A DNA stretch of 64,000 nucleotides from Vibrio sp. D404a (GTDB lineage: Bacteria; Pseudomonadota; Gammaproteobacteria; Enterobacterales; Vibrionaceae): positions 149,142 through 213,141 of the forward strand of contig NZ_JAHGAJ010000014.1 in the NCBI RefSeq assembly GCF_030248535.1, in the 5' to 3' direction. The number at the start of each line of letters is the position of its first letter. Within the stretch, counting starts at the first letter, position 1. The position numbers were made by a program, and so were the translations under genes. Positions 17,206 through 27,239 of the stretch are shown here, piece by piece. Below the pieces are notes generated by a model. It was not told where the DNA came from and searched no databases. It saw nothing but the letters and a program-made list of their open reading frames with translations.

Positions 17206-20187
17206 ATGTTGTTAGCCACAGCAAGTATAGGTAAAAAGCTGCTCGTCGCATTTTTGGTGATGGCCCTGTTGGTTGTCTTATCGGCTTTGATAGGTGTATC
17301 TGGCTTTAGCTTCGTGGCAAAAACAGAGAGAAACGTGGTGGACTCGGCATTGCCTGCGATGATCGAGGCACGTCAGGTTTCCGAGCTGAGTAACCGGATT
17401 ATTTCGTCGGTTCAAACCCTCAGCAACGCCCGTAACGAAGAAGAGCGCAAGGAAGCCGGCTCAGAGCTGTTCGAGCTTTTGGAGTCGCTACTACGACATA
17501 TCAAAGAACTAGGTTCAGATAGCTTTGACTCGGAACTGCTCAGTAATCTAGAGAACAATGTTCAAAGTGTTATCAATACCTTAGCAGAGCTTGGTGTCTC
17601 TGTGGAACGCAAGTTGTGGCTGACCAAAGAGCTCGGCTCTCGCGTTGAAGAGATGCGCTTACTCGCAGAAGAGCTTGAGCAGCTAACCCGAACTCAAGTG
17701 CTTAACACTGCAACCATCGCCGTTGCTAACGTCACACACATCTATGACCTACTAGAGAAGCAGCAGACCGACCGCGCGTACAAGGCTCTGGATGCGCTGG
17801 TGGAAGTCGACCTAGACCTTTCGGAGCGCCTGCACGAACTTCACTTACTTGCGTTTCGGATGCTTAATCAGATTGAAGAGACCCAAACCGTTACCGATGT
17901 AGACCGGATCCATCAAATCCAGACTGAATTCGAATCGAACCTTAAGATCATGGCGCGCCGTGTGAAAGCGGTGGAAGACCCAACACGCTCAGAGCAGATG
18001 TCTCAGCTTCTCGATGAACTTCGTCGCCGTCAGGTTGTGTTTGATATCGCTTTAGAGAAGTCTGAAAACGCCAAGAAATCCGAATTCTTAATGCAGAAGA
18101 CGCTGGAGCTGTTTTCACAACTGAATACCACGGTCAATGTGCTGGTGGACGACTCAAACCGAAGCACCAAAGAGGCGGTGGATGAGCTGACAACGACGCT
18201 CAATTACGCTCAGTGGACGCTGTCGGTCATCTCGATGATTGGTCTGTTTATCACTGCCTTTATCGTGTGGCGAGTGGTGTATGTGTCGGTGGTGAAAAGG
18301 CTGACTGAATACTCCGCAGCCCTGATGTCGATTGCTCAAGGGCGTTTGAATATCGATATCTCCGTAAAGGGCAGTGATGAGTTGGCGCATATGGGTGAAG
18401 CGATCATCACAGCGCGTAATACCGCACAGGCGCTACAAGTGGTCGCGGTGGGTGAGGCCAAAGCCAAAAGGGAGCTTGAAGAGCATAAAGAGCACCTTGA
18501 AGAGCTAATCACAGAGCGTACGCGCCAACTCCAACACACCAATGAAAAATTGAATGTCGAAGTAGTAAACCACGCCAAAGCGCGCCGTGCGGCAGAGCAG
18601 GCTAGCCGAGCAAAATCCGCCTTCCTTGCGACAATGAGCCATGAAATTCGTACCCCAATGAATGGTGTACTTGGTACTGCGCGATTACTTAAAGACACTG
18701 GCCTGAATGCGTTGCAATCTGGCTACGCCGATATCATCAACCGCAGTGGTAAAAACCTACTGGCGATTCTTAATGATGTATTGGACTACTCAAAAATCGA
18801 AGCCGGTCACTTAGAGGTACGTATCGCTTCGTTCAACCTTCATCAAATGGTGCAAGATACTTATCAGTTGATGGAAGGCCGTGCATCAGAGAAGAAACTC
18901 GACTTTAGTTTCCATATTGAGAGCGATGTACAAACATACTGGCGTGGTGATGTGACTCGCCTCAGCCAGATCCTAAATAACCTCGTCGGTAACGCGATTA
19001 AGTTTACGGATTCAGGCTCGGTAGACATCTACATCAGCCTAGATATTGAAGAGCCGAGCCGAGTGATGTTTGAAGTGGCAGACACTGGTGCAGGGATCAA
19101 AGCGGACGAGCAGCAGTGTTTGTTTGATGCGTTTAGCCAAACTGAGAGTGGTCGCAATAAAAAAGGCGGCACAGGCTTGGGACTGGCGATCAGCAAGAGC
19201 ATCTTAACCGCAATGAATGGTGATATTGGTGTGCATTCAGAAGAGGGTGAGGGCAGTCAGTTCTGGTTCTCAGTGCCTTTAGAAGCAGGCGAGAAGGTTG
19301 AGGTTCAAGCTGTGGTGGTTGAAACCTGTGTGAGAGCCAAAGTGCTGCTAATTGAAGACAACCCAGTAAACTGCATTGTGGCGGAAGGGTTTTTAAATAA
19401 CCTAGGACACCAAGTTTCCATTGCCACAACCGGCGCCGAGGCGAGGGAGCTATTTAAAGCCCAAGATTTCGACATCGCTTTAGTCGATATTAACCTCCCT
19501 GATTGTGATGGTAGCGAGCTTATTCAATACTTGAAAGACGATCTTAAAGTCTTAAATAGCGAGTCAAATGAGCAGAGAGCGGAGCCGCCGATGATCGCTG
19601 TGTCTGCCCATGTATTCAATGAAGAAGTGGAAGAGTATTTAGCATCTGGTTTTGACGGCTTCTTACCAAAACCATTGGAAAAAGAAGCGTTGGCGACACT
19701 GATCATTACCCAGCTTACTGGTCGTCAGCTATTGTTACCACAACCGGATCCATCTGATCCTATGTGTGGCGTTCAAAAAGGCGATATCGCTTCGGTAAAT
19801 GACAGCGCCTTGGTAAACGATCTTGACGAGACAAGCAATCAACAGCAGGAGGTGGATGTGTTGCTCATTGACCCTAAAGTGATAGAGGGCGATTTAGCCA
19901 TTCTAGGTAAAGAAAAAATGGTGACGATTGTTGGGCTTTTTGAAGAGAGCTCTCAAACGATTCTCGACGAAATGGCGACTGCCAATGAGGCTCAAGATGC
20001 CCGTGAGATTAAGTCGCTTGCACATAAGCTTAAAGGCTCTGCGGGAAGCCTAGGGTTAGGGAAGCTTCATCACGCTTGTCTTGCAATAGAAGCAGCTGTG
20101 CAGCCTTTAGAAGCGTATAAAGAAGGCGCTGAGGCATTGGTAGCACTGGTTGCTGATTCGAACGAGGCGTTGAAAGCATACCTGTAA
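17206..20187 (+). CDS. torS: TMAO sensor hybrid histidine kinase TorS
   Basis: The 993-residue unorthodox kinase has a membrane helix at ~12-35 and a long helical periplasmic sensor. A second membrane helix (~340-360) is followed by a HAMP region. HisKA contains the phospho-His in ATMSHEIRTPMNG (~481). The HATPase domain has NLVGNAIKF and GGTGLGLAISK. The receiver (from ~710) carries the phospho-Asp in DIALVDINLPDCDG. A C-terminal HPt domain has SLAHKLKGSAGSLGLGKLHH (~947). This His-Asp-His relay passes phosphate to TorR. It is longer than E. coli TorS (914). A strong terminator follows. Confidence 0.92.
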   Translation: MLLATASIGKKLLVAFLVMALLVVLSALIGVSGFSFVAKTERNVVDSALPAMIEARQVSELSNRIISSVQTLSNARNEEERKEAGSELFELLESLLRHIKELGSDSFDSELLSNLENNVQSVINTLAELGVSVERKLWLTKELGSRVEEMRLLAEELEQLTRTQVLNTATIAVANVTHIYDLLEKQQTDRAYKALDALVEVDLDLSERLHELHLLAFRMLNQIEETQTVTDVDRIHQIQTEFESNLKIMARRVKAVEDPTRSEQMSQLLDELRRRQVVFDIALEKSENAKKSEFLMQKTLELFSQLNTTVNVLVDDSNRSTKEAVDELTTTLNYAQWTLSVISMIGLFITAFIVWRVVYVSVVKRLTEYSAALMSIAQGRLNIDISVKGSDELAHMGEAIITARNTAQALQVVAVGEAKAKRELEEHKEHLEELITERTRQLQHTNEKLNVEVVNHAKARRAAEQASRAKSAFLATMSHEIRTPMNGVLGTARLLKDTGLNALQSGYADIINRSGKNLLAILNDVLDYSKIEAGHLEVRIASFNLHQMVQDTYQLMEGRASEKKLDFSFHIESDVQTYWRGDVTRLSQILNNLVGNAIKFTDSGSVDIYISLDIEEPSRVMFEVADTGAGIKADEQQCLFDAFSQTESGRNKKGGTGLGLAISKSILTAMNGDIGVHSEEGEGSQFWFSVPLEAGEKVEVQAVVVETCVRAKVLLIEDNPVNCIVAEGFLNNLGHQVSIATTGAEARELFKAQDFDIALVDINLPDCDGSELIQYLKDDLKVLNSESNEQRAEPPMIAVSAHVFNEEVEEYLASGFDGFLPKPLEKEALATLIITQLTGRQLLLPQPDPSDPMCGVQKGDIASVNDSALVNDLDETSNQQQEVDVLLIDPKVIEGDLAILGKEKMVTIVGLFEESSQTILDEMATANEAQDAREIKSLAHKLKGSAGSLGLGKLHHACLAIEAAVQPLEAYKEGAEALVALVADSNEALKAYL

Positions 20188-20219
20188 GTCATTCACCTAT
20201 AGGTAAATAGAAAGATAAA

Positions 20220-20250
20220 AAAATCCTCTGCCATTGCAGAGGATTTTTCG
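20220..20250. terminator. Bidirectional terminator after torS
   Basis: AAAATCCTCTGC (20220-20231) pairs with GCAGAGGATTTT (20236-20247). T-runs on the right and A-runs on the left allow termination from both sides, serving torS and the convergent cti gene. Confidence 0.85.
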
Positions 20251-20371
20251 TTTTAGGTGATTCGTCTTTAGCGTATTTAGATTAACAGTCTCAATCTTCA
20301 AGAGGCGCTAACAACAGTCTCTATCATCGAAAGCGCATCATGAGTCACCCTCAAACACAGCTTCTTATGCT

Positions 20372-22726
20372 CTAACGATTCTCGAAGCGGTTGTAGTCCA
20401 ATAAGCCAAACTCAATCGGTTGATCTTGTTGGTACCACTGGTGGACACGATCACTGAATGGCCAAAATTCACTTGAGCTTCTGCGCACGGCAAATTCATC
20501 AAGTAGGGCCACGTAATCTTGTTCTGTTTGCAACGTTTGCAGCATCGAAACAAGTTGTGGGATCTCCGCTTCATCAAGCTCTAGGAATGCGGCAGGGTAG
20601 CTACCGACCACGCCTCTAACTAACGTCAGGTCGTCGTTTGCATAGTCTCGGTTGCTCTCTTCATTGAACAAGCTAGAGATGTTGGTGTGCGAGTTGTTGT
20701 GAATCATAGTAAACAGCTGCTCGTCGCCATTCTGCGCTTTGATCATTAACATCACCAACTGAGGCACATGTTTGAGCCCTTCGCCCTTAATCGTGTCTAC
20801 TTGTTGCAGCAAGGCTTCATGCTTTGGTTCAAATCCGGTATCAACGATCTCGTAACGGTCATTGAGTATAGGTTTGAGCTTCTCTTCCAACATGTCGAAC
20901 AACTCGGCTTTAGGATCATCCGTCTTGTACACGACACTGGATGGCTGATCGAACGGCGCGATGTTACGTTGCAAGAAGTCACTTAGCTGAGCGTTTTGAT
21001 TCTGGTACCAGCTTGAGTGTTCTTGGTGGCGAATGTCTTTTGGTAATAGCGTTAAGAAATTACTTTCGCCCTCTAAACGTAAGAAATCCATGAACATACG
21101 TGTGATCAGTTGATGCCCAAAGTTACCGTAGACATCAAAGCCAGCCACCAATAGGTAGTGGATACGCTCAAGTAGCGCGTAATCAAGTACCCAAGCCGTT
21201 TTCGGTTGCGTGCCAACTAAGCCTTGCACCACAGATGCGCTGTCGAAGTGTCTAAACACGGTGAGTGCGGCATTTGGGTTAGTACCACCACCGTCCCAAA
21301 TAACGTTCATGGTCAGGTTCTCACCGTTCTTGAACCATTTATTGGTGAACTCTGACTTACCATCTAAGTAGCGAGCTTGCTGCTTTGAGTACTTAACCCA
21401 GTTAGTCACGGGCACCGTGTTACTTTCAAGTTCGCCGGGCAGTTTCAGGTTATCTTTCTGGCTCGCATAAAATTCATTGATCTCAGGAAGATCGGCTTTG
21501 TCGGGATCAACAAACACCACCCAAAAGCGATCATTAATAACGTTTAATGCCAGTTGTCCACGACATACAGGACCTTTGATGTAAGCCATGATGGTGTTTT
21601 GGGCATTGTCGAGCATGAACTTAAAGCGAGAGTTCACTGGCAAAGCTTCAAAAGCGGTCATTGGGTTAGCGGCAACATCAACATCGTAGCTTGGCAGCTC
21701 TCGCACTATGTACGGGGTATTCACGAACCACGTTGTCCAGTCTTGCAGGCGTTTTTCATTGAGCGCAAATGGCATGTGCGTTTTATCGACAATGGTACCT
21801 TGCTCGGGAATGATTCGATAATAAACACGTGGAACTTCAGGATCATCGTAAGGGCGGCGCGTGGTAATACGTTGCACAGGTTCGCCCGGTGGTGTCGTTG
21901 AACGAACCAGAGTGAAGAATCGTGCTGGTCCCTCTAGCTCAGAGAAATAGAGGTGAGACAAGAACAGGTGCTCATAAATGTAACGAGCCGATAACTGGCT
22001 CTTGCGTGCACTTTTATTTAAGAAGCTTTCATAGGTATCGACCAGTGCCTGCTCCTCGTCGGTTAATGGAATATGTGCGTTCATGATCGCGCCGTTCTCT
22101 AACCAGCTCATCAAGGTCGCATACTCGCCTTTATCTAGGTTTGGCATCCCATAAGGCATTCCCCAAGTCGGGTAGTCTTTTTCGTATTGGGCGTACTCTT
22201 CAATAGTCGGACACTGCTGGTTGCGGTCGACTGCGAAATCAAAGCCTTCTAGCTGCACTTGGTCGGGAAGAGGGTGATTCTCTTTTTGAATCAGCATACG
22301 AGCGACCAGACCAGCATCTAAGTTAGCGGTCGAGTTCTGCATGCGCTCATTGAGCACGGGGTGGAAGTCAGCATCGCGCCACTCTTGGGTGGTGATTGCG
22401 TCTTCAAATAAACGAGTCGGTGCCGTAGCGGTGAGACGAGTGCCTTGATAAACCAATGCCTTGGTCGCTCCACGGTCGATCCCCTCAACTGAGGACATTT
22501 TTAACTGACATGGCGCGTCATAGCAGCCGTGACAGACGACACATCGATTGTCGATGATGGGTTTAACTTCGTTGATGAAATGCTGTGCCTGCGCTGAAAC
22601 CACAGGGGCTTGTCGGTCGCGAACTTCAGGCTTACCAAACAGCTCATCAAAGTTCAAACCGGCATACATTGCACAACCAGAGAAGAGGCTGACCAGTGCG
22701 ACAACCCATATTTTTTTTAGATTCAT
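20372..22726 (-). CDS. cti: Fatty acid cis/trans isomerase, haem-binding
   Basis: The 784-residue protein matches the Cti family, which converts cis unsaturated fatty acids of membrane phospholipids to trans isomers and stiffens the membrane under solvent, heat or osmotic stress. The N-terminus is a signal sequence with a lipoprotein-like LFSGC (Cys18). Next comes a c-type haem motif CVVCH (Cys62, Cys65, His66) followed by two further cysteines (GCYDAPC). Typical family text such as FHPVLNERMQNSTANLDAGL is present. It acts in the periplasm. It is transcribed leftward and is probably monocistronic. Confidence 0.92.
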   Translation of the reverse strand: MNLKKIWVVALVSLFSGCAMYAGLNFDELFGKPEVRDRQAPVVSAQAQHFINEVKPIIDNRCVVCHGCYDAPCQLKMSSVEGIDRGATKALVYQGTRLTATAPTRLFEDAITTQEWRDADFHPVLNERMQNSTANLDAGLVARMLIQKENHPLPDQVQLEGFDFAVDRNQQCPTIEEYAQYEKDYPTWGMPYGMPNLDKGEYATLMSWLENGAIMNAHIPLTDEEQALVDTYESFLNKSARKSQLSARYIYEHLFLSHLYFSELEGPARFFTLVRSTTPPGEPVQRITTRRPYDDPEVPRVYYRIIPEQGTIVDKTHMPFALNEKRLQDWTTWFVNTPYIVRELPSYDVDVAANPMTAFEALPVNSRFKFMLDNAQNTIMAYIKGPVCRGQLALNVINDRFWVVFVDPDKADLPEINEFYASQKDNLKLPGELESNTVPVTNWVKYSKQQARYLDGKSEFTNKWFKNGENLTMNVIWDGGGTNPNAALTVFRHFDSASVVQGLVGTQPKTAWVLDYALLERIHYLLVAGFDVYGNFGHQLITRMFMDFLRLEGESNFLTLLPKDIRHQEHSSWYQNQNAQLSDFLQRNIAPFDQPSSVVYKTDDPKAELFDMLEEKLKPILNDRYEIVDTGFEPKHEALLQQVDTIKGEGLKHVPQLVMLMIKAQNGDEQLFTMIHNNSHTNISSLFNEESNRDYANDDLTLVRGVVGSYPAAFLELDEAEIPQLVSMLQTLQTEQDYVALLDEFAVRRSSSEFWPFSDRVHQWYQQDQPIEFGLLDYNRFENR

Positions 22727-22904
22727 AGAGACTTATAGATTTATCATTTTTCTTAAGTATATCGAAAATGATTGAAAATGCTCATGTTCTAGCGATTTGC
22801 TGAATAGCCGAGGTAGGAAAAGCGAGTAGCGTCAACTAAATGTAGACGCTACTCGTATGGCTGAATCAAAGGGTATCCTTGATCAGTATTGCTGAAAATG
22901 AATG

Positions 22905-24824
22905 TTAGAAAGCGTAGGCGGCGTTAAAGCGGAAATCGCGGCCTGCGCTTGCGTAGCCTTGAGCGACTGGACTACCGATGTACTCCATGTAAGAGGCGTG
23001 ATCGAAGTAGTATTTGTCGAACACGTTCTTTACTGACAGCGTTAGGGTTAGGTTTTCGCTCGGCATTGGTACCCATTGCGCGTAAAGGTCATGAACGCCG
23101 TAACCTGGCTTTTCTGGGTGTACTGTCGGGTCGGCGATATCAGTTAGGCGCTCAACAAAACGTGCATTCCAACCCAACTCTATATCTTCAGTCGCGGTGT
23201 AGCTTAGATCGAGCACCCAAGTATCACCAACAGATGTACCGATATTCATGCTGTCATCAGATAACGGCTCGCCGTTTAACTCAGGGCGAGATTGGCTGTA
23301 GCTAAGGCGCGTTCGAAGTTGCTCAAATTGATAGCTGATATACGCATTGATACCTTGGTTTTTTAGGTCGCCAACGTTGGTAATTGTGCCGTTGTCACCA
23401 ACTACATCTTCAATCTCGCTATAGAAGAATGTCGCGCCAATCGCGAGGTCGTTTGCCTGATAAGCCATACCAATTTCGGTGTTTTGCGCTTTTTCAGGCT
23501 TGCGGTTTGGATCGTTGGCCTTGTAGTCGATGATGAACAGCTCTTTGATCTGTTGACCACGGAACGCTTCTGCGTAACTCGCAAACAGGTTGAAAGACGG
23601 GCTGAGTTTATAGTCCAGACCCGCATTTGGGCTAAACCCGCTTGAGTCGAACTCTTGGTCTTGATTGTCTTTAAGTTCATACCAATCGTAGCGAGCACCT
23701 GCTGTTAGGGTTAAGTCCTGCGTGATACGCCAGTCGTCTTGCACAAATAGGCCGTACACCTTGCCTTTTTCTTTGCTGTTCTGTGCACCAGATCCGGTAT
23801 CAAAGTCAGCGGTGTCGTTTTTGTAGTCTATGCCGTAGATAACAGAGTTGTCTGTCCAACGAGAGGTGTTGCTGACCTTTGCCCCGTAGGTGTCAATTGA
23901 GCCATCACTGGTCCCCCAACTTGGGTGATCTTTATGAGCGATGCGGTTGCTGGTGTTATAAAGTGTTGTTTCTAGATTGAGGCTCTCGCTCGCCGTGTAT
24001 TTATGAGAAGCGGTGATGGTGTGACGATCGGCCTCTTGATCGAGTGGGTCATTCTTAAAACTAGGCTGGAAGTGTGGTCGGTTTAAACGGCGTCCATCGT
24101 CTTGGCGATAGTCGTAGCTTAAAGAGAAGTACTGAGTGTCAGTCACTTGACCAGAGAGTTTCAACAGCGCCACGGTTTGTTCTAATGCTGTGTAGGGTTG
24201 AGTGTCACCATGACCATCTTTGATATCTTGTCCATCAACATAACCAAATGAGGCCAGTAGACCAAGGCCTTCTGTGACTTCGCCGTATAGGCTGGTCGAG
24301 ACTTTGTAGCCATCGTTATTCGTGTAGTAACCGCCTTTTACCTGAGCGCCAAAGCTGTCGTTTGGATCAAGGAGATCGTGAGCATCCTTGGTTTTGAATT
24401 GAATCGCACCACCCAGTGCTCCCGGTCCGTTCGTTGCACGGCCAGCACCCGCACTGACATCCACCTGTTTAAGTAGCTCTGGTTCAATAGAGAGGCGACC
24501 TTGGTGATGGAAGAGGCTGCCTGATTGCGCAGCTCCATCGACAGTAATGTTGAGCATGGTATCTTCAAGCCCACGCACGTAGATTTTTTGCGAAATACCC
24601 GAAGAGCCACCCACACTGACCTCAGCATCGTTACGGAAAATATCATTGAGATCTTGGGCTTGACGCTTATCTAGGTCGTCTGCAGTAATGGTAATGTCGC
24701 CAGTATGGACTTGATGTCCTGTCACTTCGATCACTTCAATATCATCTGAAGAAATAGCGCTGTGCGCAGTGAGAATTAGGGATAGAGCAATAGGGCTTAA
24801 TTTGAAAGTAGCTGGTAAATTCAC
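22905..24824 (-). CDS. TonB-dependent outer-membrane receptor, Fur-controlled
   Basis: The 639-residue protein has a signal peptide, a TonB box-like DIEVIEVTG just after it, a plug domain (IRVDGAAQSG-like LNITVDGAAQSGSL, ending GALGGAIQFKTKDA at ~160) and a long beta-barrel ending in Phe (FRFNAAYAF). Start is GTG 24824, with GGAGG five bases before it. A 16/19 Fur box at 24838-24856 sits directly upstream, so it is iron-repressed. The ligand (siderophore or haem) cannot be read from sequence. The order regulator-kinase-receptor resembles the PeuRSA enterobactin system described in V. parahaemolyticus; I recall that comparison from memory and did not test it. Confidence 0.85.
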   Translation of the reverse strand: MNLPATFKLSPIALSLILTAHSAISSDDIEVIEVTGHQVHTGDITITADDLDKRQAQDLNDIFRNDAEVSVGGSSGISQKIYVRGLEDTMLNITVDGAAQSGSLFHHQGRLSIEPELLKQVDVSAGAGRATNGPGALGGAIQFKTKDAHDLLDPNDSFGAQVKGGYYTNNDGYKVSTSLYGEVTEGLGLLASFGYVDGQDIKDGHGDTQPYTALEQTVALLKLSGQVTDTQYFSLSYDYRQDDGRRLNRPHFQPSFKNDPLDQEADRHTITASHKYTASESLNLETTLYNTSNRIAHKDHPSWGTSDGSIDTYGAKVSNTSRWTDNSVIYGIDYKNDTADFDTGSGAQNSKEKGKVYGLFVQDDWRITQDLTLTAGARYDWYELKDNQDQEFDSSGFSPNAGLDYKLSPSFNLFASYAEAFRGQQIKELFIIDYKANDPNRKPEKAQNTEIGMAYQANDLAIGATFFYSEIEDVVGDNGTITNVGDLKNQGINAYISYQFEQLRTRLSYSQSRPELNGEPLSDDSMNIGTSVGDTWVLDLSYTATEDIELGWNARFVERLTDIADPTVHPEKPGYGVHDLYAQWVPMPSENLTLTLSVKNVFDKYYFDHASYMEYIGSPVAQGYASAGRDFRFNAAYAF

Positions 24825-24837
24825 CGAAACCTCCGAT

Positions 24838-24856
24838 GTTAATGAGAATTATTATC
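24838..24856 (-). promoter_or_regulatory. Fur box upstream of TonB receptor
   Basis: The plus-strand sequence GTTAATGAGAATTATTATC matches 16 of 19 positions of the classical Fur consensus GATAATGATAATCATTATC. It ends three bases before the GGAGG ribosome-binding site, so bound Fur would block transcription at or just after the start. Confidence 0.75.
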
Positions 24857-25005
24857 GGGAAAGATTCTGGTGTGGTTTGGGTATTGAGTAAATCAATTTT
24901 ACAAATGTTACATATCTCTTTTGGATATATATGAAAGGGCGATATAAAAGCCAACGCGAATAACAAGTGCGTCTCAAAAAACAGCTATACACAAGCGCAT
25001 GGCTC

Positions 25006-25069
25006 GAAACTAGAAAGCTTTGAAACCAGAAAGCTCAGAAACCGACAGGCTACAAAACGAGAACGTAAC
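25006..25069. repeat. Degenerate 16-bp tandem repeat, four copies
   Basis: Consecutive 16-base units start at 25006, 25022, 25038 and 25054. They share GAAAC-x-GA-x-A-x-GCT-like positions: the first two copies are near-identical, and the last two have decayed. The repeat is non-coding and lies upstream of the TonB receptor. Confidence 0.6.
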
Positions 25070-25153
25070 TAGACGCCACCCACGCTCAATGAAAAAAGGG
25101 GTTGGCAAATAAAAGCATGAGTTAGTAGATAAAAGCAGGGGTGGCATACTAAA

Positions 25154-26488
25154 TTAAGTGGGGAGCCGAATACTCACGCAAAGTCCTTTGTCTGGTGCGT
25201 TACTTGCCCAAACAGAGCCTTTTACCGCTTCAATATGACGCCGAGCCAGTGCTAAGCCGACGCCAAAGCCTTTGCGGCTTCCAACCTGGTTATGAGCCTT
25301 GAAAAAGGGCGTGAAGATCTTGTCACATAGTTGCGGGTCGAGCCCGGGACCGCTGTCGGTCAGGGTTAATACGATATTGGACTTGTTCTGCTTGATGTTG
25401 ATCGTCAATGATTCTCCATCAGGCGTATAGCGCAGCCCATTACGCAAGATATTCTCAATCGCATGACCTAAGGCTCTTTGATTGGAATTCTGAATCGGCA
25501 GCGCGTCTGGCGTGTTCATCACAATCCGTTTTTCTACAAACTCAAACTGAGCATCGTCAACGATCGCTTCAAGCAGCTCAATCAGGTCAAAGGACTCTTG
25601 GCGAAGGTCTGGGTTTTCGTTCTCTATCCAAGCCAAGGTTAAGGTATCTTCTGCCAACTCGCGCATGTTCTTTGTTTCACCCTTAATTCGCGTCATCATC
25701 GCATCGGGTTTAATGTTCTGCTCTAGGCAGTCAATGGCGGTTTCGATGCGTGCGATTGGCGTTCGTATCTCGTGAGACATGTCTGAGATGAGGTTTCGAT
25801 TGTGGGTGATAACATTGGATGTCTGCTCAGCCATGGTATTGAACGTACGGGCAATCTGACTAAATTCGTCATTACCTTGTGTCAGCTTCGTTGGAATTCT
25901 GGCTGAGTAGTGTCCCTTACTGAACGCTTGAGTGGCTTGGTGAAACTGCTGCAGTGGGCGCATTACGTAGCGATACAGGTAGATTGTCAGTGCCAGCAGT
26001 GTGGCAAAAGGAATAATAAAGCGAAATAGCCAGAAGGCGTGGGACATGTAAGTTCCCGGACGCATTCGATCGGGAAGAATCACAAGGAAATGGTAATTGG
26101 ATGGGCTAAGGGCGACTTCCATGATCGGATTTTCTGGAAAATCTAGATGTATCTTCCATTCGACATTTCGACCAATTCCATAGCCTTCCCAAAAGCGTTG
26201 ATTCAGCTCGTTTCCGGCAATCACATCAACACCCGATTGAACCACCGTCACCCAAGTATTTTCTGTTTCCGCTAGTTCATCGAGCCAGATATCGAGCTCA
26301 GAGTATTGTTGATTGGTGAGAAATTCTTGAGCAGTGTTTCCCCACGCTAGTATCTCTTTCTGGTGGATCTTGTTGATATAACTCATCTTTTCATTAGAGA
26401 GAATCGCCGCGCTGTGTAACAGTGAGAAAAAGATCACCACGCCACACGACAACACAATAAACAATCGCCAAAACAGTAATCGACTCAT
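25154..26488 (-). CDS. Sensor histidine kinase, partner of iron-responsive regulator
   Basis: The 444-residue kinase has a membrane helix at ~8-28, a periplasmic sensor of ~120 residues, a second helix (~155-175) and HAMP. HisKA carries the phospho-His in ISDMSHEIRTPIARIE (~240), and the ATPase domain has ENILRNGLRYTPDG, LTDSGPGLD and GFGVGLALARRHIE. It overlaps the upstream regulator gene by four bases (ATGA), implying translational coupling. It forms a block with the Fur-controlled regulator before it and the TonB receptor after it, so it probably senses the receptor's ligand or periplasmic iron status (inference). Confidence 0.88.
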   Translation of the reverse strand: MSRLLFWRLFIVLSCGVVIFFSLLHSAAILSNEKMSYINKIHQKEILAWGNTAQEFLTNQQYSELDIWLDELAETENTWVTVVQSGVDVIAGNELNQRFWEGYGIGRNVEWKIHLDFPENPIMEVALSPSNYHFLVILPDRMRPGTYMSHAFWLFRFIIPFATLLALTIYLYRYVMRPLQQFHQATQAFSKGHYSARIPTKLTQGNDEFSQIARTFNTMAEQTSNVITHNRNLISDMSHEIRTPIARIETAIDCLEQNIKPDAMMTRIKGETKNMRELAEDTLTLAWIENENPDLRQESFDLIELLEAIVDDAQFEFVEKRIVMNTPDALPIQNSNQRALGHAIENILRNGLRYTPDGESLTINIKQNKSNIVLTLTDSGPGLDPQLCDKIFTPFFKAHNQVGSRKGFGVGLALARRHIEAVKGSVWASNAPDKGLCVSIRLPT

Positions 26489-27231
26489 TTTACGATGTAA
26501 CCCTTGCCATGAACGGTTTGAATACGCTCGTTAGACATACCGAAAGAGAGCAACTTTTTTCGGACTCGTGATAGGTGCATGTCTAGGCTACGGTCGTACT
26601 GACTGAACTCGCGCTCTAGGATGGTTTGATATAAGAAGGGTTTGGTTTGTACTGCTCCTGCGTTTTGAACCAAGACCCAAAGCAGCTTAAATTGGATTGG
26701 TGTGAGTTCGGTGGTGTGCACTTGATCTGCGGTGGTTACGCTAACGGTTTGGGTAAATCTATCGAGCGTCAACTCTTGATGCTGCAGAAGGTGTGAGGGA
26801 GCTTGGTTCACGGGTTCGGCTTTGGTGCGTCTTAACACGGCCTCGACTCTTAAGCTGATCTCAGTGAAGCTGCAAGGCTTGGAGATGTAATCATCCGCAC
26901 CTGATTTAAAGCCGCGTATACGGTGCTCTTCTGCACCATACGCCGTCAACATAATCACGGGTGTCTGAGAGTGTTCATGAACAAACTTGAGGATACTAAA
27001 GCCATCCACTTTAGGTAGGTCGACATCAAGCAAAATCAAATCATAGTTCTCAAGCTTAAGAAGTTCCAGAGCCTGCTCACCACAAGCGGTATTGGAAACT
27101 TGATAACCACGATTGCGTAACAGGTCAGTTAGGTGCTCATTTAATGCCATGTCATCTTCGACCACCAAAATTCGGCCTTGTGTGGGAGCTTTGGCTTCAG
27201 AAGCAGGAGAAGAGTAATCGAAGGAAAACAT
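26485..27231 (-). CDS. OmpR/PhoB-family response regulator under a Fur-like palindrome
   Basis: The protein has a receiver domain (ILVVEDDMALNEHL, phospho-Asp in LILLDVDLPKVDGF, conserved Lys in ISKPCS) and a C-terminal winged helix (TPIQFKLLWVLVQNAGAVQT, ending LSRVRKKLLSFGM...VHGKGYIVK). ATG at 27231 is taken as start. A TTG four codons upstream also reads in frame but lies inside the palindrome. Neither has a clear Shine-Dalgarno site. A 37-base perfect palindrome containing a 16/19 Fur box begins nine bases upstream of the ATG, so iron should repress the whole regulator-kinase pair. Confidence 0.88.
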   Translation of the reverse strand: MFSFDYSSPASEAKAPTQGRILVVEDDMALNEHLTDLLRNRGYQVSNTACGEQALELLKLENYDLILLDVDLPKVDGFSILKFVHEHSQTPVIMLTAYGAEEHRIRGFKSGADDYISKPCSFTEISLRVEAVLRRTKAEPVNQAPSHLLQHQELTLDRFTQTVSVTTADQVHTTELTPIQFKLLWVLVQNAGAVQTKPFLYQTILEREFSQYDRSLDMHLSRVRKKLLSFGMSNERIQTVHGKGYIVK

Positions 27232-27239
27232 AGTGCACA

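Larger units (their letters stand above)
24825..25153. other. Leader/intergenic region between kinase and TonB receptor
   Basis: The 329-base gap contains the Fur box for the receptor (24838-24856) and a degenerate 16-bp tandem repeat (25006-25069). An imperfect 20-bp duplication around ATAAAAGCA lies near 25108-25145. No gene was seen. Confidence 0.5.
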
